From Methylophaga sp. (GTDB taxonomy: Bacteria; Pseudomonadota; Gammaproteobacteria; Nitrosococcales; Methylophagaceae): a stretch of DNA of 64,000 bases. A program made the position numbers and the translations under genes. The DNA lies in the NCBI RefSeq assembly GCF_009711715.1, contig NZ_VENF01000011.1, forward strand, positions 210,594-274,593, written 5' to 3'. Each line of letters begins with the position of its first letter. Position 1 is the stretch's first letter. The notes under the pieces are model-generated. The model ran no database searches. It was not told the DNA's origin and worked only from the letters and a program-made list of their open reading frames with translations. Below, one piece after another: positions 9,172 through 18,202 of the stretch.

Positions 9172-10878
9172 CTTCTGGCAGCTCTCCCGGTAAAGCCTGA
9201 ACTCTTCGTTATCAATATACATATCGCTGGCTATTTCAGCAGTTTTACAGGCCTGCTCTCTATTTTTCAGATTCTGATAAGAAGCAATCAGCATTTTGAA
9301 ATTAAAATCTGTCGGGCGCACCAAAATGCTTTCCTGCTGCCACTGGTTAAAAACGCGCATCATGTCCACGTTTCGCTCAATAGAACTCATTCTGAATATT
9401 TGTTGCATCCGGAAATCTTCAGCAATTTTAGTGAAATACGGATTCATCAAAGGAATCGTAAGATTGGCATTGCCATTGGGTGTGGTGGCTAGTTCAAGTT
9501 GATAATTAGCCCAGGCAGTGTGACCGTAGAATAAGATCGCCAGTATCAACCAAATATGATTCACCAGCTTCATCGCCTTTGTCATTGGCACTGATAAAAA
9601 TTCCTTATAGGTATTTTTGGTTGAGTGCGATAAGGCGATAAAGATCAGAAACAGACAAGCAAACCAGGCTGTGGCTGAAATATGAAACGGTAATTCCACC
9701 TGGTTATGAAAGGCAAAAGGAAATAGCAAGGCTATCGCATATCTTGCTCTAGACTGCCAGGCAATGAGCAAAATGGTGAAGAAGCTAACCAGAATTCCTG
9801 CACTCGCCAGCAGACCGCCTTCAACCTGCCAGAACAAAAGCTCGTTGTGTGGATGGCTGACATAATCATCAATCAGCTCATAATCAGGATGTCGCTGTTG
9901 AAAATCCGCTTTCTGATATTGCCAGACTGACTCGAAACTTCCCAGACCATGGCCGACTAGGGGCGCCTGCTTCACCAGTTCTGCAGAAATCAGGAAAATA
10001 CCAATTCTTTCACTGGCTTTATATTCTGTATGAACCTCTGCAGATTTGTCTGCGAGACGGCTGAAGCCATCACTAAATAGACTCGTCAATAATGCCAGCG
10101 CCACGACTGCCAACATCATTAAACTGTTTTTCTTATTTCGTTTAATCACTGGCCAGCAGATCATCAGTAGCAGAATCAAGCCTATCAGCAGAGACAAGAA
10201 CCCTACTCTGGAACCACTGCTGAGAACGATAAATGTCGAGACAAAGGCTGTGACAAGAATGAGGCCTTTTACGATTGTGTTAAATCTCGCCAAAGGTCGA
10301 TTGATCAAATACCAGGCAATGAGCACCACTGTCGCCTGAAAAGAGGCATGAATATTAATCTGCTGGAAAACACCGGTGGCAATATTGGTCCCTTTGGAGG
10401 TGGGGAGAAAAATGGTCATGCCCTCAGGCTGAAAGTATTGCACGCAGGCGACGAGACCATGCAGCAGCCCGGCTATGATCAAAAGGAATAAAAGTTTGTC
10501 TTTTTGGGCGCGGTTGAAGTCAAACTGGAAAAGGCCCAGCAGGAAAAAGACACCACCCCAAATAAACAGCAGCCTGAAAGCCCACTCAATCGGCTCAGCT
10601 ACCCCAGATATAAAACCGCTGATTGTGGCAAGCACAGGAAAGGCCAGTAGCAACATTACGCTATGTGGCAGCAGCAATTCCGATTGCTGCAGCACTTTTT
10701 TGACGGCTAACCAGATAAAAACGCTGACCGATGCCCAGACCGTAATATTAGTAGGAAGGTTCAGGCCCGTACCGCCAATGTTGTCATGATAATAAAACGG
10801 GGCAATTAGAAATACGATTGCCAGAATGATTTCGGCCGGAGTCAAATTATTTTTTCTGAGCAGGCCAAAATTTGTCAT
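9169..10878 (-). CDS. pglL: Pilin O-oligosaccharide ligase (PglL/TfpO-like, Wzy_C family)
   Basis: 569 residues with about eleven to thirteen membrane segments from residue 15 to about 470 and a soluble C-terminal tail. The N-terminal block GTGLNLPTNITVW is typical of PglL-type O-oligosaccharyltransferases; the large periplasmic loop carries GHGLGSFESVW and HPHNELLFW, the Wzy_C/WaaL-like catalytic region. In the family the enzyme moves a lipid-linked glycan to serine or threonine of pilins in the periplasm. Its position directly upstream of pilA on the same strand supports pilin as the substrate. A WaaL O-antigen ligase is the alternative, less likely given the neighbour and the C-terminal Wzy_C_2-like tail. 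Confidence 0.85.
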   Translation of the reverse strand: MTNFGLLRKNNLTPAEIILAIVFLIAPFYYHDNIGGTGLNLPTNITVWASVSVFIWLAVKKVLQQSELLLPHSVMLLLAFPVLATISGFISGVAEPIEWAFRLLFIWGGVFFLLGLFQFDFNRAQKDKLLFLLIIAGLLHGLVACVQYFQPEGMTIFLPTSKGTNIATGVFQQINIHASFQATVVLIAWYLINRPLARFNTIVKGLILVTAFVSTFIVLSSGSRVGFLSLLIGLILLLMICWPVIKRNKKNSLMMLAVVALALLTSLFSDGFSRLADKSAEVHTEYKASERIGIFLISAELVKQAPLVGHGLGSFESVWQYQKADFQQRHPDYELIDDYVSHPHNELLFWQVEGGLLASAGILVSFFTILLIAWQSRARYAIALLFPFAFHNQVELPFHISATAWFACLFLIFIALSHSTKNTYKEFLSVPMTKAMKLVNHIWLILAILFYGHTAWANYQLELATTPNGNANLTIPLMNPYFTKIAEDFRMQQIFRMSSIERNVDMMRVFNQWQQESILVRPTDFNFKMLIASYQNLKNREQACKTAEIASDMYIDNEEFRLYRESCQK

Positions 10879-10980
10879 CTAGCTATCCTTCTGAATTGTT
10901 TTGTTGTGTTTCGCGCACAGGCGCGATGATTGTAGCAGGCTCTGAAGTGGCGATAAGTCTTCAGATTATTCAAACTGCCG

Positions 10981-11051
10981 TAGGTTGGGCTGAGGCGCGA
11001 AGCCCAATGTCAGCATTATTGTTGGGTTTCGTAAAAGCTCACCCCAACCTA
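10981..11051. repeat. Palindromic intergenic repeat (TAGGTTGGG...CCCAACCTA type)
   Basis: Left arm TAGGTTGGGCTGAG (10981-10994) pairs with right arm CTCACCCCAACCTA (11038-11051), 13 of 14 positions, and inner arms GCGAAGCCCAA and TTGGGTTTCG also pair. This is a known type of short mobile palindromic repeat in many proteobacteria. The last bases of the element supply the stop codon of the gene at 11049-12644. Confidence 0.75.
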
Positions 11052-12644
11052 CACCGCCGGCTTTAGATCAAACGCAATACAAATGCGTTCTTCATCAGAA
11101 CTGAATGGGATGGTTCTGTGGAATACCGAGGACGGAAACATAACGAGGTCGCCGACTTCAGGCGCGATGGTCTTGGTAGGAAAGTTATCATGCTTCTTCG
11201 GGTATTCATCGCCATGGGTGCTGAGCTCGATACTGCCTTCGTGTTCGTGCTGTTTATTGGTCGGCAGTGACAAATACAGTGAACCACTGACCCAGCCCTC
11301 TTCATGAATATGCGAGTTGAGATGGCCGCCGATTTTCATCCGCACATACCAGGAGCTGGCAAATTCGGTGTTTTTTGGGAAAGCTTTAACAAACTGGCAG
11401 TTTTCCCCAGCGAAAGTCTGACGATAGCGCTCTACCGCATCCGCTACACATTCCGCCAGTTTTCTGAAAGAGGCTTCCGGACGTTTGAATAAATTGCCGG
11501 AAGATTGCACACCGTTATAGAGCCTGCCCTGGGATTTTTCTTCAGCGTCGCAGGTTTCAATATCGTGCAGCAGTTGTTTCAACAGCTCGCTGTCGCCTTT
11601 GAGTTCAGCTATTTCGGTGTGGAAGACAAAATCCAGCGGATTTTTACAGAAGTTATAGTCATTCTCAACGCCGAAGTTTTCCGCGTAGTGCCCTGCCAGC
11701 GTTGCCAGAAACGGCGAGTTATCCTTGCTGCGTTTAAGCTCATCCAGCCCCTGCCTGAAGGCATCAAACTGACCGGTTTTATAGAGACAATACAGCGACC
11801 GCTCCTGCCAGTCGGCATATTGCGATTGCTGGAAGTGTTTTAATGCCCCTTCCAGATCGCCGCTATCGTAGAGGTAAACTGCCAGGCTGTAATTGGCAAG
11901 CGGCAGTGCCGGATCAAGCGAAAGCGCATGCTGATAGGCTTTGACTGATTCATCGTAGCGTCCCTGTTCACGCAGCACTTCACCGATATTGCTGTGTACT
12001 TCCGGGTAATCGGGATTGATCGCCAGGGCGTGATTATAGGCATCAATCGCGTCACCGAGTTTGCCCTGATTTTTCAGTGCGGTGCCCAGATTGAACCAGG
12101 TCTGTGCATCTTCATGAATGGCCAGGGCGCGTCGATAGGCTTCAACCGCTTCGACCAACTGTCCCTGTTCCTGTAACACCACACCCAGGTTCGCCATCGC
12201 TTCATAAAAACCGGGCTCAAGTTCAACCGCTTTCTGATAACTGCTGGCAGCCAGCTCAAACTGGCGCTGATTCTGATAGGCTGCAGCCAGATTGTAATGC
12301 GCATCGACCAGAGACGGTTTCAGGCTGACGGTTTTTTTATAACTCTGAATCGCTTCTTCAGTGCGATTGAGATTGGTCAGCAGAATACCGACATTAAAAT
12401 GCAATTCGGCGATCCCCGGATCGATTTTCAGTGCTTTACGGAAGGCGTCCACCGCTTCCCTGAACTTATTCTGCCCTGCCAGCGCATTACCATAGAGGTT
12501 ATGCAACACAAACGCATTGGGGAACTGCTTGAGCATTTTTCTGGCGGTGGATTCGGCCACGGCCAGCTGGCCGTTATTGAGTGCATTCAGAACCGGTTGA
12601 ATTTCTGCTTGCGTTGGTTGTCTCAGTTGCGCATTCTTTTTCAT
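11049..12644 (-). CDS. TPR protein with C-terminal 2-oxoglutarate/Fe(II) oxygenase domain
   Basis: 531 residues from the ATG at 12644 (MKKNAQLRQPTQAEIQPVL); an in-frame extension to 12770 looks non-coding. Residues about 15-290 are eight to nine consecutive tetratricopeptide repeats (for example ALKIDPGIAELHFNVGILL and ALAINPDYPEVHSNIGEVL). The C-terminal ~190 residues hold a putative 2OG-Fe(II) oxygenase of the 2OG-FeII_Oxy_5 type: SWYVRMKIGGHLNSHIHEEG with a following SGSLYLSLP strand, FHRTIPF supplying the distal iron histidine, and ERICIAFDLK. It probably hydroxylates a protein or peptide held by the TPRs. No signal peptide. The stop codon lies in a palindromic repeat, so the natural C-terminus may have been altered slightly. 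Confidence 0.82.
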   Translation of the reverse strand: MKKNAQLRQPTQAEIQPVLNALNNGQLAVAESTARKMLKQFPNAFVLHNLYGNALAGQNKFREAVDAFRKALKIDPGIAELHFNVGILLTNLNRTEEAIQSYKKTVSLKPSLVDAHYNLAAAYQNQRQFELAASSYQKAVELEPGFYEAMANLGVVLQEQGQLVEAVEAYRRALAIHEDAQTWFNLGTALKNQGKLGDAIDAYNHALAINPDYPEVHSNIGEVLREQGRYDESVKAYQHALSLDPALPLANYSLAVYLYDSGDLEGALKHFQQSQYADWQERSLYCLYKTGQFDAFRQGLDELKRSKDNSPFLATLAGHYAENFGVENDYNFCKNPLDFVFHTEIAELKGDSELLKQLLHDIETCDAEEKSQGRLYNGVQSSGNLFKRPEASFRKLAECVADAVERYRQTFAGENCQFVKAFPKNTEFASSWYVRMKIGGHLNSHIHEEGWVSGSLYLSLPTNKQHEHEGSIELSTHGDEYPKKHDNFPTKTIAPEVGDLVMFPSSVFHRTIPFSSDEERICIAFDLKPAV

Positions 12645-12699
12645 GGTGAGTCTGGCTTTGCAGGTTGGCGGTACAGGTCTTGAGCCTGCTTTAATCAAA

Positions 12700-12726
12700 C
12701 CCTGAATGTATATCAGGGAATTTTTT
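12700..12726. other. Hairpin followed by T-run between divergent genes
   Basis: CCCTGA (12700-12705) and TCAGGG (12713-12718) form a six-pair stem followed on the plus strand by AATTTTTTCCC. It looks like a weak terminator, but no plus-strand gene ends just before it; it may instead be a leader structure of the divergent genes at 12644 and 12797. Confidence 0.3.
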
Positions 12727-12796
12727 CCCGCAACCGTGCATATGCCATTCTCAATAGATGCACTGCACAAAGACAGAATAGTTAACTGAAAATCAG

Positions 12797-13819
12797 ATGG
12801 ATACGATCACTCAGGCCCTGTTGGGCGGCGCTGTCGGTTATGCCGTAGGCGGGAAGCATTCCCGCAGAAAAGCCATGCTATGGGGCGCCGGTATCGCGGT
12901 GCTGCCGGATCTCGATGTCTTTATCCCCTACGATAATGATCTCGATTCGATGACTTTTCACCGCAGCTGGACCCACTCCTGGCTGGTTCACACCGCGGTG
13001 GCGCCGGTGATGGCCGCGCTGCTGCATCGCTTTGATAAAACATTCAGTTTCGCTCTCTGGTGGTTAATGATCTGGCTGGTACTGGTCACGCATGCCGGAC
13101 TGGATGCCTTAACCGTTTATGGCACGCAGTTGTTCTGGCCATTTATGCCACCCCCGGTTTCCGGTGGCAGTGTCTTTATTATCGATCCGACCTATACCCT
13201 GCCGCTGCTGGCCGGCTTTATCGTCATCCTGTTTTGGCCGCAGCGTCGACGCAGCCACAACATCATGCGCTATGGGTTTGCATTCAGCTGTGTCTATCTG
13301 CTCTGGGGTCTTGGCGCACAACAATGGATAATGCAGCAAACCGAACAGACGCTCGCTCAGCAAAATATCGAATATGAAAATATGCAGGTCTCGGCCACCG
13401 CTTTTAATACGCTGCTGTGGCGCATTATCGTGGTCGGCGATGACTATTATTACGAGGGGTTCCGTTCGCTGTTTGATGACGGTCAGAAACTGACTTTCCG
13501 CCGCTACGATCGCGGTGGCGATTTAATTGAAGCTACTCAGCAACTCCCTGCCTTTCAGCGTATAGATTGGTTTACCAACGGTCTGTTCAAGCTGGAAAAA
13601 CAAGGAGAGCAGATTATAGCGACCGATCTCAGAATGGGTATGGAGCCCGCCTACTTTTTCCGTTTCAATCTGGCTGAGAATCACGGTCATGGCATTGTGC
13701 CCGCCACGCCAAATCGTGTCAGAGTCGAGTCCAACCGCGAACAGGGTATCCGCTGGGTCTGGCAGCGGATATGGAACCCGGCGGTGCAGTTTGATTTCGG
13801 GCCGGGGTTTAATCGCTAG
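12797..13819 (+). CDS. Membrane-bound metal-dependent hydrolase (YdjM/DUF457 family)
   Basis: 340 residues. The N-terminus MDTITQALLGGAVGYAVGG, followed by LPDLDVFIP and FHRSWTHSWLVH, is the signature of the YdjM-type inner-membrane hydrolases: the DLD and HRSWTHS histidines are thought to hold a metal. Four to five membrane segments follow (about 69-85, 89-110, 134-152, 163-180), then a soluble C-terminal part of about 150 residues. In E. coli the relative YdjM is a LexA-controlled inner-membrane protein; substrate unknown. Transcribed divergently from the TPR-oxygenase gene. No operon partner downstream, only a repeat region. Confidence 0.8.
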   Translation: MDTITQALLGGAVGYAVGGKHSRRKAMLWGAGIAVLPDLDVFIPYDNDLDSMTFHRSWTHSWLVHTAVAPVMAALLHRFDKTFSFALWWLMIWLVLVTHAGLDALTVYGTQLFWPFMPPPVSGGSVFIIDPTYTLPLLAGFIVILFWPQRRRSHNIMRYGFAFSCVYLLWGLGAQQWIMQQTEQTLAQQNIEYENMQVSATAFNTLLWRIIVVGDDYYYEGFRSLFDDGQKLTFRRYDRGGDLIEATQQLPAFQRIDWFTNGLFKLEKQGEQIIATDLRMGMEPAYFFRFNLAENHGHGIVPATPNRVRVESNREQGIRWVWQRIWNPAVQFDFGPGFNR

Positions 13820-13822
13820 TTA

Positions 13823-13852
13823 TTAACCACGGAGGCACAGAGGTCACAGAGC
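13823..13852. repeat. Short intergenic repeat (CCACGGAGGCACAGAGG type)
   Basis: TTAACCACGGAGGCACAGAG plus GTCACAGAGC belongs to a motif very common in proteobacterial intergenic DNA. A partial match in the opposite sense occurs near 5900-5917 upstream of metG. Confidence 0.45.
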
Positions 13853-13865
13853 TTTTAGAATCATC

Positions 13866-13999
13866 ATCCGCAGATTACACTGATGAACACAGATTACATT
13901 AAGTAGAGGCGGCGCTGCTCACAAGCGTGAAGTCATGTTGTTAAACAACTTCTTCGTTGGACCACTTCTAATCTGCGCAAATCAGCGAAATCTGCGGAT
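13866..13999. repeat. Inverted-repeat element (ATCCGCAGATT...AATCTGCGGAT)
   Basis: ATCCGCAGATT (13866-13876) is the exact reverse complement of AATCTGCGGAT (13989-13999). Inside are further partial copies (ACAGATTA, TAATCTGCG) and a central small palindrome TTGTTTAACAA-like at about 13938-13951. No gene is present in the 228 bases between the hydrolase and ald genes. Confidence 0.55.
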
Positions 14000-14047
14000 G
14001 GCTTTTTATTCACCCTGCGCCCTCCTTGCTCATTTGGTTCCATCAGT

Positions 14048-15163
14048 CTATCTCAGCACAGTTTCAGGGCTGACGTACTCATAGCCATGCGCTTCGGCTA
14101 CGGCCTGGTAGGTCACCTGGCGACGATAAATATTCAATCCGGCGAGTAAGTGCGGGTCTTCTTTCAGCGCTTTTTCTACCCCTTTATTCGCCAGTGCCAG
14201 CACAAAAGGCAGAGTGGCGTTGGTCAGGGCAAAAGTCGAGGTTCTGGCTACCGCCCCGGGCATATTGGCCACGCAGTAATGAATGACGCCCTGTTCCTGA
14301 TAGGTTGGCTCATCATGCGTCGTCGGACGTGAACTCTCAAAACAGCCGCCCTGATCGATGGAAACATCCACCAGCACGGCGCCGTTTTTCATTTGTTTCA
14401 GCATCGCGCTGGAAATCAGCTTGGGTGCTTTCGCGCCCGGCAACAATACGGCACCGATCATAATGTCGGCTGTTTTTGCTGCCTGTTCTATCGATTCCGA
14501 AGTGGAGTAAATGGTTTTGAGTTGCGGACCAAACTGCTCATCCAGAGCTTTCAGCCGGGGAATGGATTTATCCAGAATCGTGACATTGGCCCCGAGCCCC
14601 ATCGCCATACGGGCGGCATTGACACCAACCACGCCGCCGCCAATCACATAGACATCGGCCGGGGCGACACCCGGCACACCGCCTATCAGCACGCCCATGC
14701 CGCCCTGCGTCTTTTCCAAGGCATGGGCGGCAGCCTGGATCGCCATCCGGCCAGCTACTTCGCTCATCGGTGCCAGCAGGGGTAATCCGCCCGCTGTATC
14801 GGTCACCGTCTCATAAGCAATGCAGGTGGCACCACACGCCACCAGATCGCGGGTTTGTTCTGCATCCGGCGCCAGATGCAGATAGGTAAACAAGGTCTGG
14901 TTCTCACTGAGCTGTTGTCGCTCTGCTGCCAGCGGTTCCTTGACCTTGACTATCAGTTCAGCACGTCGGAATATTTCCTTCGGGTCATCCACCAGTTCGG
15001 CGCCAGCCTGGCGGTAGTCTTCATCGCTGAGCCCGATTTCAGTGCCGGCATCTTTCTCAATCAGGATCTGATGTCCGGCACTGCTCAACTCTCGCACGCC
15101 TGCCGGTGTCAAACCAACGCGGTACTCGTTATTTTTAATTTCCCTGGGTACACCGATTAACAT
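14048..15163 (-). CDS. ald: Alanine dehydrogenase
   Basis: 371 residues from the ATG at 15163, which has GGAG 7-8 bases upstream; a longer in-frame start at 15220 would overlap selO and is rejected. MLIGVPREIKNNEYRVGLTP, the catalytic-site block TYLHLAPD, and the NAD-binding GGGVVGVNAARMAMGLGANV are all characteristic. It interconverts L-alanine with pyruvate plus ammonia using NAD+. Length equals that of typical bacterial Ald. Only 36 bases separate its start from the divergent selO start, so the promoters must overlap each other or the coding starts. Confidence 0.95.
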   Translation of the reverse strand: MLIGVPREIKNNEYRVGLTPAGVRELSSAGHQILIEKDAGTEIGLSDEDYRQAGAELVDDPKEIFRRAELIVKVKEPLAAERQQLSENQTLFTYLHLAPDAEQTRDLVACGATCIAYETVTDTAGGLPLLAPMSEVAGRMAIQAAAHALEKTQGGMGVLIGGVPGVAPADVYVIGGGVVGVNAARMAMGLGANVTILDKSIPRLKALDEQFGPQLKTIYSTSESIEQAAKTADIMIGAVLLPGAKAPKLISSAMLKQMKNGAVLVDVSIDQGGCFESSRPTTHDEPTYQEQGVIHYCVANMPGAVARTSTFALTNATLPFVLALANKGVEKALKEDPHLLAGLNIYRRQVTYQAVAEAHGYEYVSPETVLR

Positions 15164-15199
15164 CAATTTCTCCGGTTTTATGTTGGTAGAATGAGGCCT

Positions 15200-16822
15200 A
15201 TGACTGAACATATAGCACAAACAGCCACTGAAACAAGCAGTGAACTCGACTTCCGGTTCGACAATAAATTTGTCCGTGAATTACCGGCCGATCCGGAAAC
15301 AGATAACCATCGACGCCAGGTGCTCGGTGCCTGCTACTCCTTTGTCAAACCCCGCAAGGTAAAAGCCCCTGAACGGGTTGCCTATTCCAGGGAAATGGCA
15401 GCCGAACTGGGACTCACCGAAGCGGAATGTCAGAGCGAACAGTTTACCCGTGTGTTTGTCGGCAATGAACTGCTGCCTGGCATGGAACCGCATGCGCAAT
15501 GTTATGGGGGGCATCAGTTCGGCAACTGGGCCGGACAGCTCGGCGATGGCCGTGCCATCAATCTCGGTGAAGTGATTAACAGGGAAGGCAAACGTTTTTG
15601 TCTGCAGCTTAAGGGCGCTGGCGAAACGCCCTACTCCAGAATGGCAGACGGGCTCGCCGTGATGCGCTCTTCCATTCGTGAGTTCCTCTGTAGCGAGGCC
15701 ATGTATCACCTGGGTATCCCCACCACCCGGGCGCTGAGCATCATCGCCACCGGTGAGGATGTCACCCGGGATATGTTCTATGACGGCCGTCCCAAAGCCG
15801 AACCCGGTGCTGTAGTCTGCCGTGTTTCGCCGTCCTTCCTGCGGCTGGGCAGCTATGAAATCTTCACCTCGCGTGGCGATATCGACACCCTCAGACAGCT
15901 GGTCGATTACACGCTGGAAACTGACTTCCCGCATCTGGGTGAGCCCGGTAAAGACACCTACCTCGCCTGGTTCCGGGAAATTTGTGAACGCACTGCTGAT
16001 ATGGTGGTGGACTGGATGCGGGTCGGCTTCGTTCATGGCGTTTTCAACACTGACAACACTTCAGTGCTGGGCCTGACGATTGATTACGGTCCCTACGGCT
16101 GGATTGATGATTATGATCCGGACTGGACACCCAATACCACCGATGCCGTTGGCCGGCGATATCGCTTCGGTGCACAGCCGCAGATTGCCCAGTGGAATTT
16201 ATTACAGATGGCCAATGCCATTTATCCGCTGATTGATGATGCTGAAGCGCTGCGCAATATCCTCAATGATTACGTCACGGTTTACACCGATAAATGGCAA
16301 CAGATGCGGGCTGACAAGCTCGGCTTGAGCGAATTCAAGGCGGAAGACGAAGAGCTCAACCAGGAACTGAACAGAATCATGCAGTTGACGGAAACCGATA
16401 TGACCCTGTTCTATCGTCATTTGGCTGATGTCAGCGTCGATGATATCAACGCCGATGAGGACAAACTGCTGGCCCCGCTGATGATTGCTTTCTACGCACC
16501 GGATAGTCTCAGCAAAGCCGATAAAAATGATTTTACGGCCTGGTTAAAACGTTACCTCGAGCGCGTCAAACAGGACGGCATTGATGATGAAACGCGAAAA
16601 GAAAAAATGAACCGGGTCAATCCCAAATATGTGCTGCGAAACTATCTGGCACAAATGGCGATTGATAAAGCGGAACAAGGCGATTATTCACTGGTCGATG
16701 AATTACTGGATGTGATGAGACAGCCCTATGACGAGCAGCCTAAATACCAGCAGTATGCGGCCAAGCGACCCGATTGGGCGCGCAACCGCCCCGGTTGCTC
16801 CATGTTGTCCTGCAGTTCTTAA
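15200..16822 (+). CDS. selO: Protein adenylyltransferase SelO (YdiU)
   Basis: 540 residues from ATG 15200 (TGAGG at 15192-15196 as ribosome site); an ATG at 15191 is the alternative. Blocks YGGHQFGNWAGQLGDGRA, QLKGAGETPYSR and GFVHGVFNTDN are those of the SelO pseudokinase family, which binds ATP in flipped orientation and transfers AMP to proteins in redox homeostasis. The C-terminus ends CSMLSCSS; the family usually has a C-terminal cysteine or selenocysteine, and here it is encoded as cysteine with the pair spaced by three residues. Divergent from ald. Confidence 0.93.
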   Translation: MTEHIAQTATETSSELDFRFDNKFVRELPADPETDNHRRQVLGACYSFVKPRKVKAPERVAYSREMAAELGLTEAECQSEQFTRVFVGNELLPGMEPHAQCYGGHQFGNWAGQLGDGRAINLGEVINREGKRFCLQLKGAGETPYSRMADGLAVMRSSIREFLCSEAMYHLGIPTTRALSIIATGEDVTRDMFYDGRPKAEPGAVVCRVSPSFLRLGSYEIFTSRGDIDTLRQLVDYTLETDFPHLGEPGKDTYLAWFREICERTADMVVDWMRVGFVHGVFNTDNTSVLGLTIDYGPYGWIDDYDPDWTPNTTDAVGRRYRFGAQPQIAQWNLLQMANAIYPLIDDAEALRNILNDYVTVYTDKWQQMRADKLGLSEFKAEDEELNQELNRIMQLTETDMTLFYRHLADVSVDDINADEDKLLAPLMIAFYAPDSLSKADKNDFTAWLKRYLERVKQDGIDDETRKEKMNRVNPKYVLRNYLAQMAIDKAEQGDYSLVDELLDVMRQPYDEQPKYQQYAAKRPDWARNRPGCSMLSCSS

Positions 16823-16848
16823 CGGCTGCACTGCCTCACTCCGGCAGC

Positions 16849-16989
16849 GGATTGCTTCACTCCGCTCGCAATGACGGCTTGTGTGTTGAGTCTGAGCTGC
16901 CCGAAGCCTGTCGTTGACTAGAGACAAGGCCTCAGGCGACAGACAACCGGCCTCTTTATTGTTACTGCGAACGTAAGTAAGCAATCCAG
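16849..16989. repeat. Intergenic repeat element with inverted GGATTGCTTC/GCAATCC ends
   Basis: Left end GGATTGCTTCACTCCGCTCG followed by CAATGACGG (to 16877); right end GTTACTGCGAACGTAAGTAA followed by GCAATCCAG (16961-16989). The ends are imperfect inverted repeats related to those of the 5664-5785 element. It fills most of the 264-base gap between selO and the next gene; no coding seen. Confidence 0.55.
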
Positions 16990-17086
16990 GTCCGACACGT
17001 TGGCGCTTGCAAGAATTGCACAGGCAAGTGCAACTGTATGATTATTCTGTCAGTGCTTAATGCGAATTTGAAACAAGGAATTCATT

Positions 17087-18202
17087 ATGAAATGGCTACA
17101 AACGCTAACCCTGTCATTCATCTGTTCCATAACGTTTTCCGTTCATGCTGATATTACCGGCGACAAGGATCTGAATATTGAAAAAGTCGCCAGTGGACTC
17201 AGTATCCCCTGGGGCATGGCCGTTCTGCCCGATAATCAACTGCTGGTCACCCAGCGTGATGAGACCCTGAGCCGGGTTGATATGAAAAACGGCGAAACCA
17301 CTCAAATCAGTGGTCTGCCGGATGATATCCGGGTCGATGGTCAGGGCGGTTTGTTTGATATCCGCCTGGCACCGGATTACCAGGACAATGGCTGGATTTA
17401 TCTTAGTTATAACAAAGATGTCGACGGTCAGGGAGCCACCACCCTCGCCAGGGCCCGTATTGAGGCTGACCAGCTTGTTGACTGGCAGGATCTCATCGTG
17501 ACCCAGAGCCGCACAGGCAATAACGTGCATTTTGGTGGTCGTATTGCTTTTGATGGCCAGGGTCATGTTTTTCTCTCACTCGGTGACCGCGGCGAACGCG
17601 ATAATGCCCAGAATCTGCGCAATCATGCCGGCAGCATTCTGCGTCTGAATCTTGATGGCAGCGTGCCGGAAGATAATCCCTTTGTTGGCCAGGACAAAGC
17701 ACTGCCGGAAATCTGGAGCTATGGCCACCGGAATGTTCAGGGCCTGTTCTATAACACTGAAACCGGCCTCCTCTGGGCACAGGAACATGGTCCCCGTGGC
17801 GGCGATGAGATTAACCTGGTCCAACCCGGCAATAATTACGGCTGGCCGGAAATCTCCTACGGCAAGGAATACTGGGCGCCCATGCCGGTGGGTGAAGAGA
17901 AAAAGGAAGGTATGGAGCAGCCGGTTAAAATGTATGATCCGTCGATTGCCCCCAGCGGTCTGATTCAGTATCAGGGCGATCTGTTCAAAACATGGAAGGG
18001 TAAGCTTCTGTCCGGTGCAATGAAACTGCAGCACCTCAATATCGTGACGCTCAATGACAACAATGAAGCTGTCGATGAAAAACGTCTGCTCAGAAGCCTG
18101 AACAGCCGCATCCGTAGTGTCGTTGAAGCACCGGACGGGGCTGTTCTGGTTGGTACCGATGCCGGTGTTATATACCGGATTACACCGGCTACAAAGCCAT
18201 AG
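17087..18202 (+). CDS. Periplasmic PQQ-dependent aldose sugar dehydrogenase (YliI/Asd-like)
   Basis: 371 residues with a cleavable signal peptide (MKWLQTLTLSFICSITFSVHA, about 21 residues). The mature protein is a six-bladed beta-propeller of the soluble glucose/sorbosone dehydrogenase family: SGLSIPWGMAVLPDNQLLVT, NNVHFGGRIAFDGQGHVFLS, SYGHRNVQGL and WAQEHGPRGGDEINL, including the conserved histidine-rich PQQ/Ca sites. It would oxidise aldoses in the periplasm and pass electrons to the respiratory chain. The gene starts 36 bases after an AT-rich spacer with AACAAGGAATTCATT. It ends 14 bases inside the convergent nnrU gene. Confidence 0.88.
   Translation: MKWLQTLTLSFICSITFSVHADITGDKDLNIEKVASGLSIPWGMAVLPDNQLLVTQRDETLSRVDMKNGETTQISGLPDDIRVDGQGGLFDIRLAPDYQDNGWIYLSYNKDVDGQGATTLARARIEADQLVDWQDLIVTQSRTGNNVHFGGRIAFDGQGHVFLSLGDRGERDNAQNLRNHAGSILRLNLDGSVPEDNPFVGQDKALPEIWSYGHRNVQGLFYNTETGLLWAQEHGPRGGDEINLVQPGNNYGWPEISYGKEYWAPMPVGEEKKEGMEQPVKMYDPSIAPSGLIQYQGDLFKTWKGKLLSGAMKLQHLNIVTLNDNNEAVDEKRLLRSLNSRIRSVVEAPDGAVLVGTDAGVIYRITPATKP

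Noticed and set aside
15281..16036. 251-codon frame antisense to selO
   Set aside because: Covers conserved SelO motifs on the other strand and has no ribosome site or recognisable domain.
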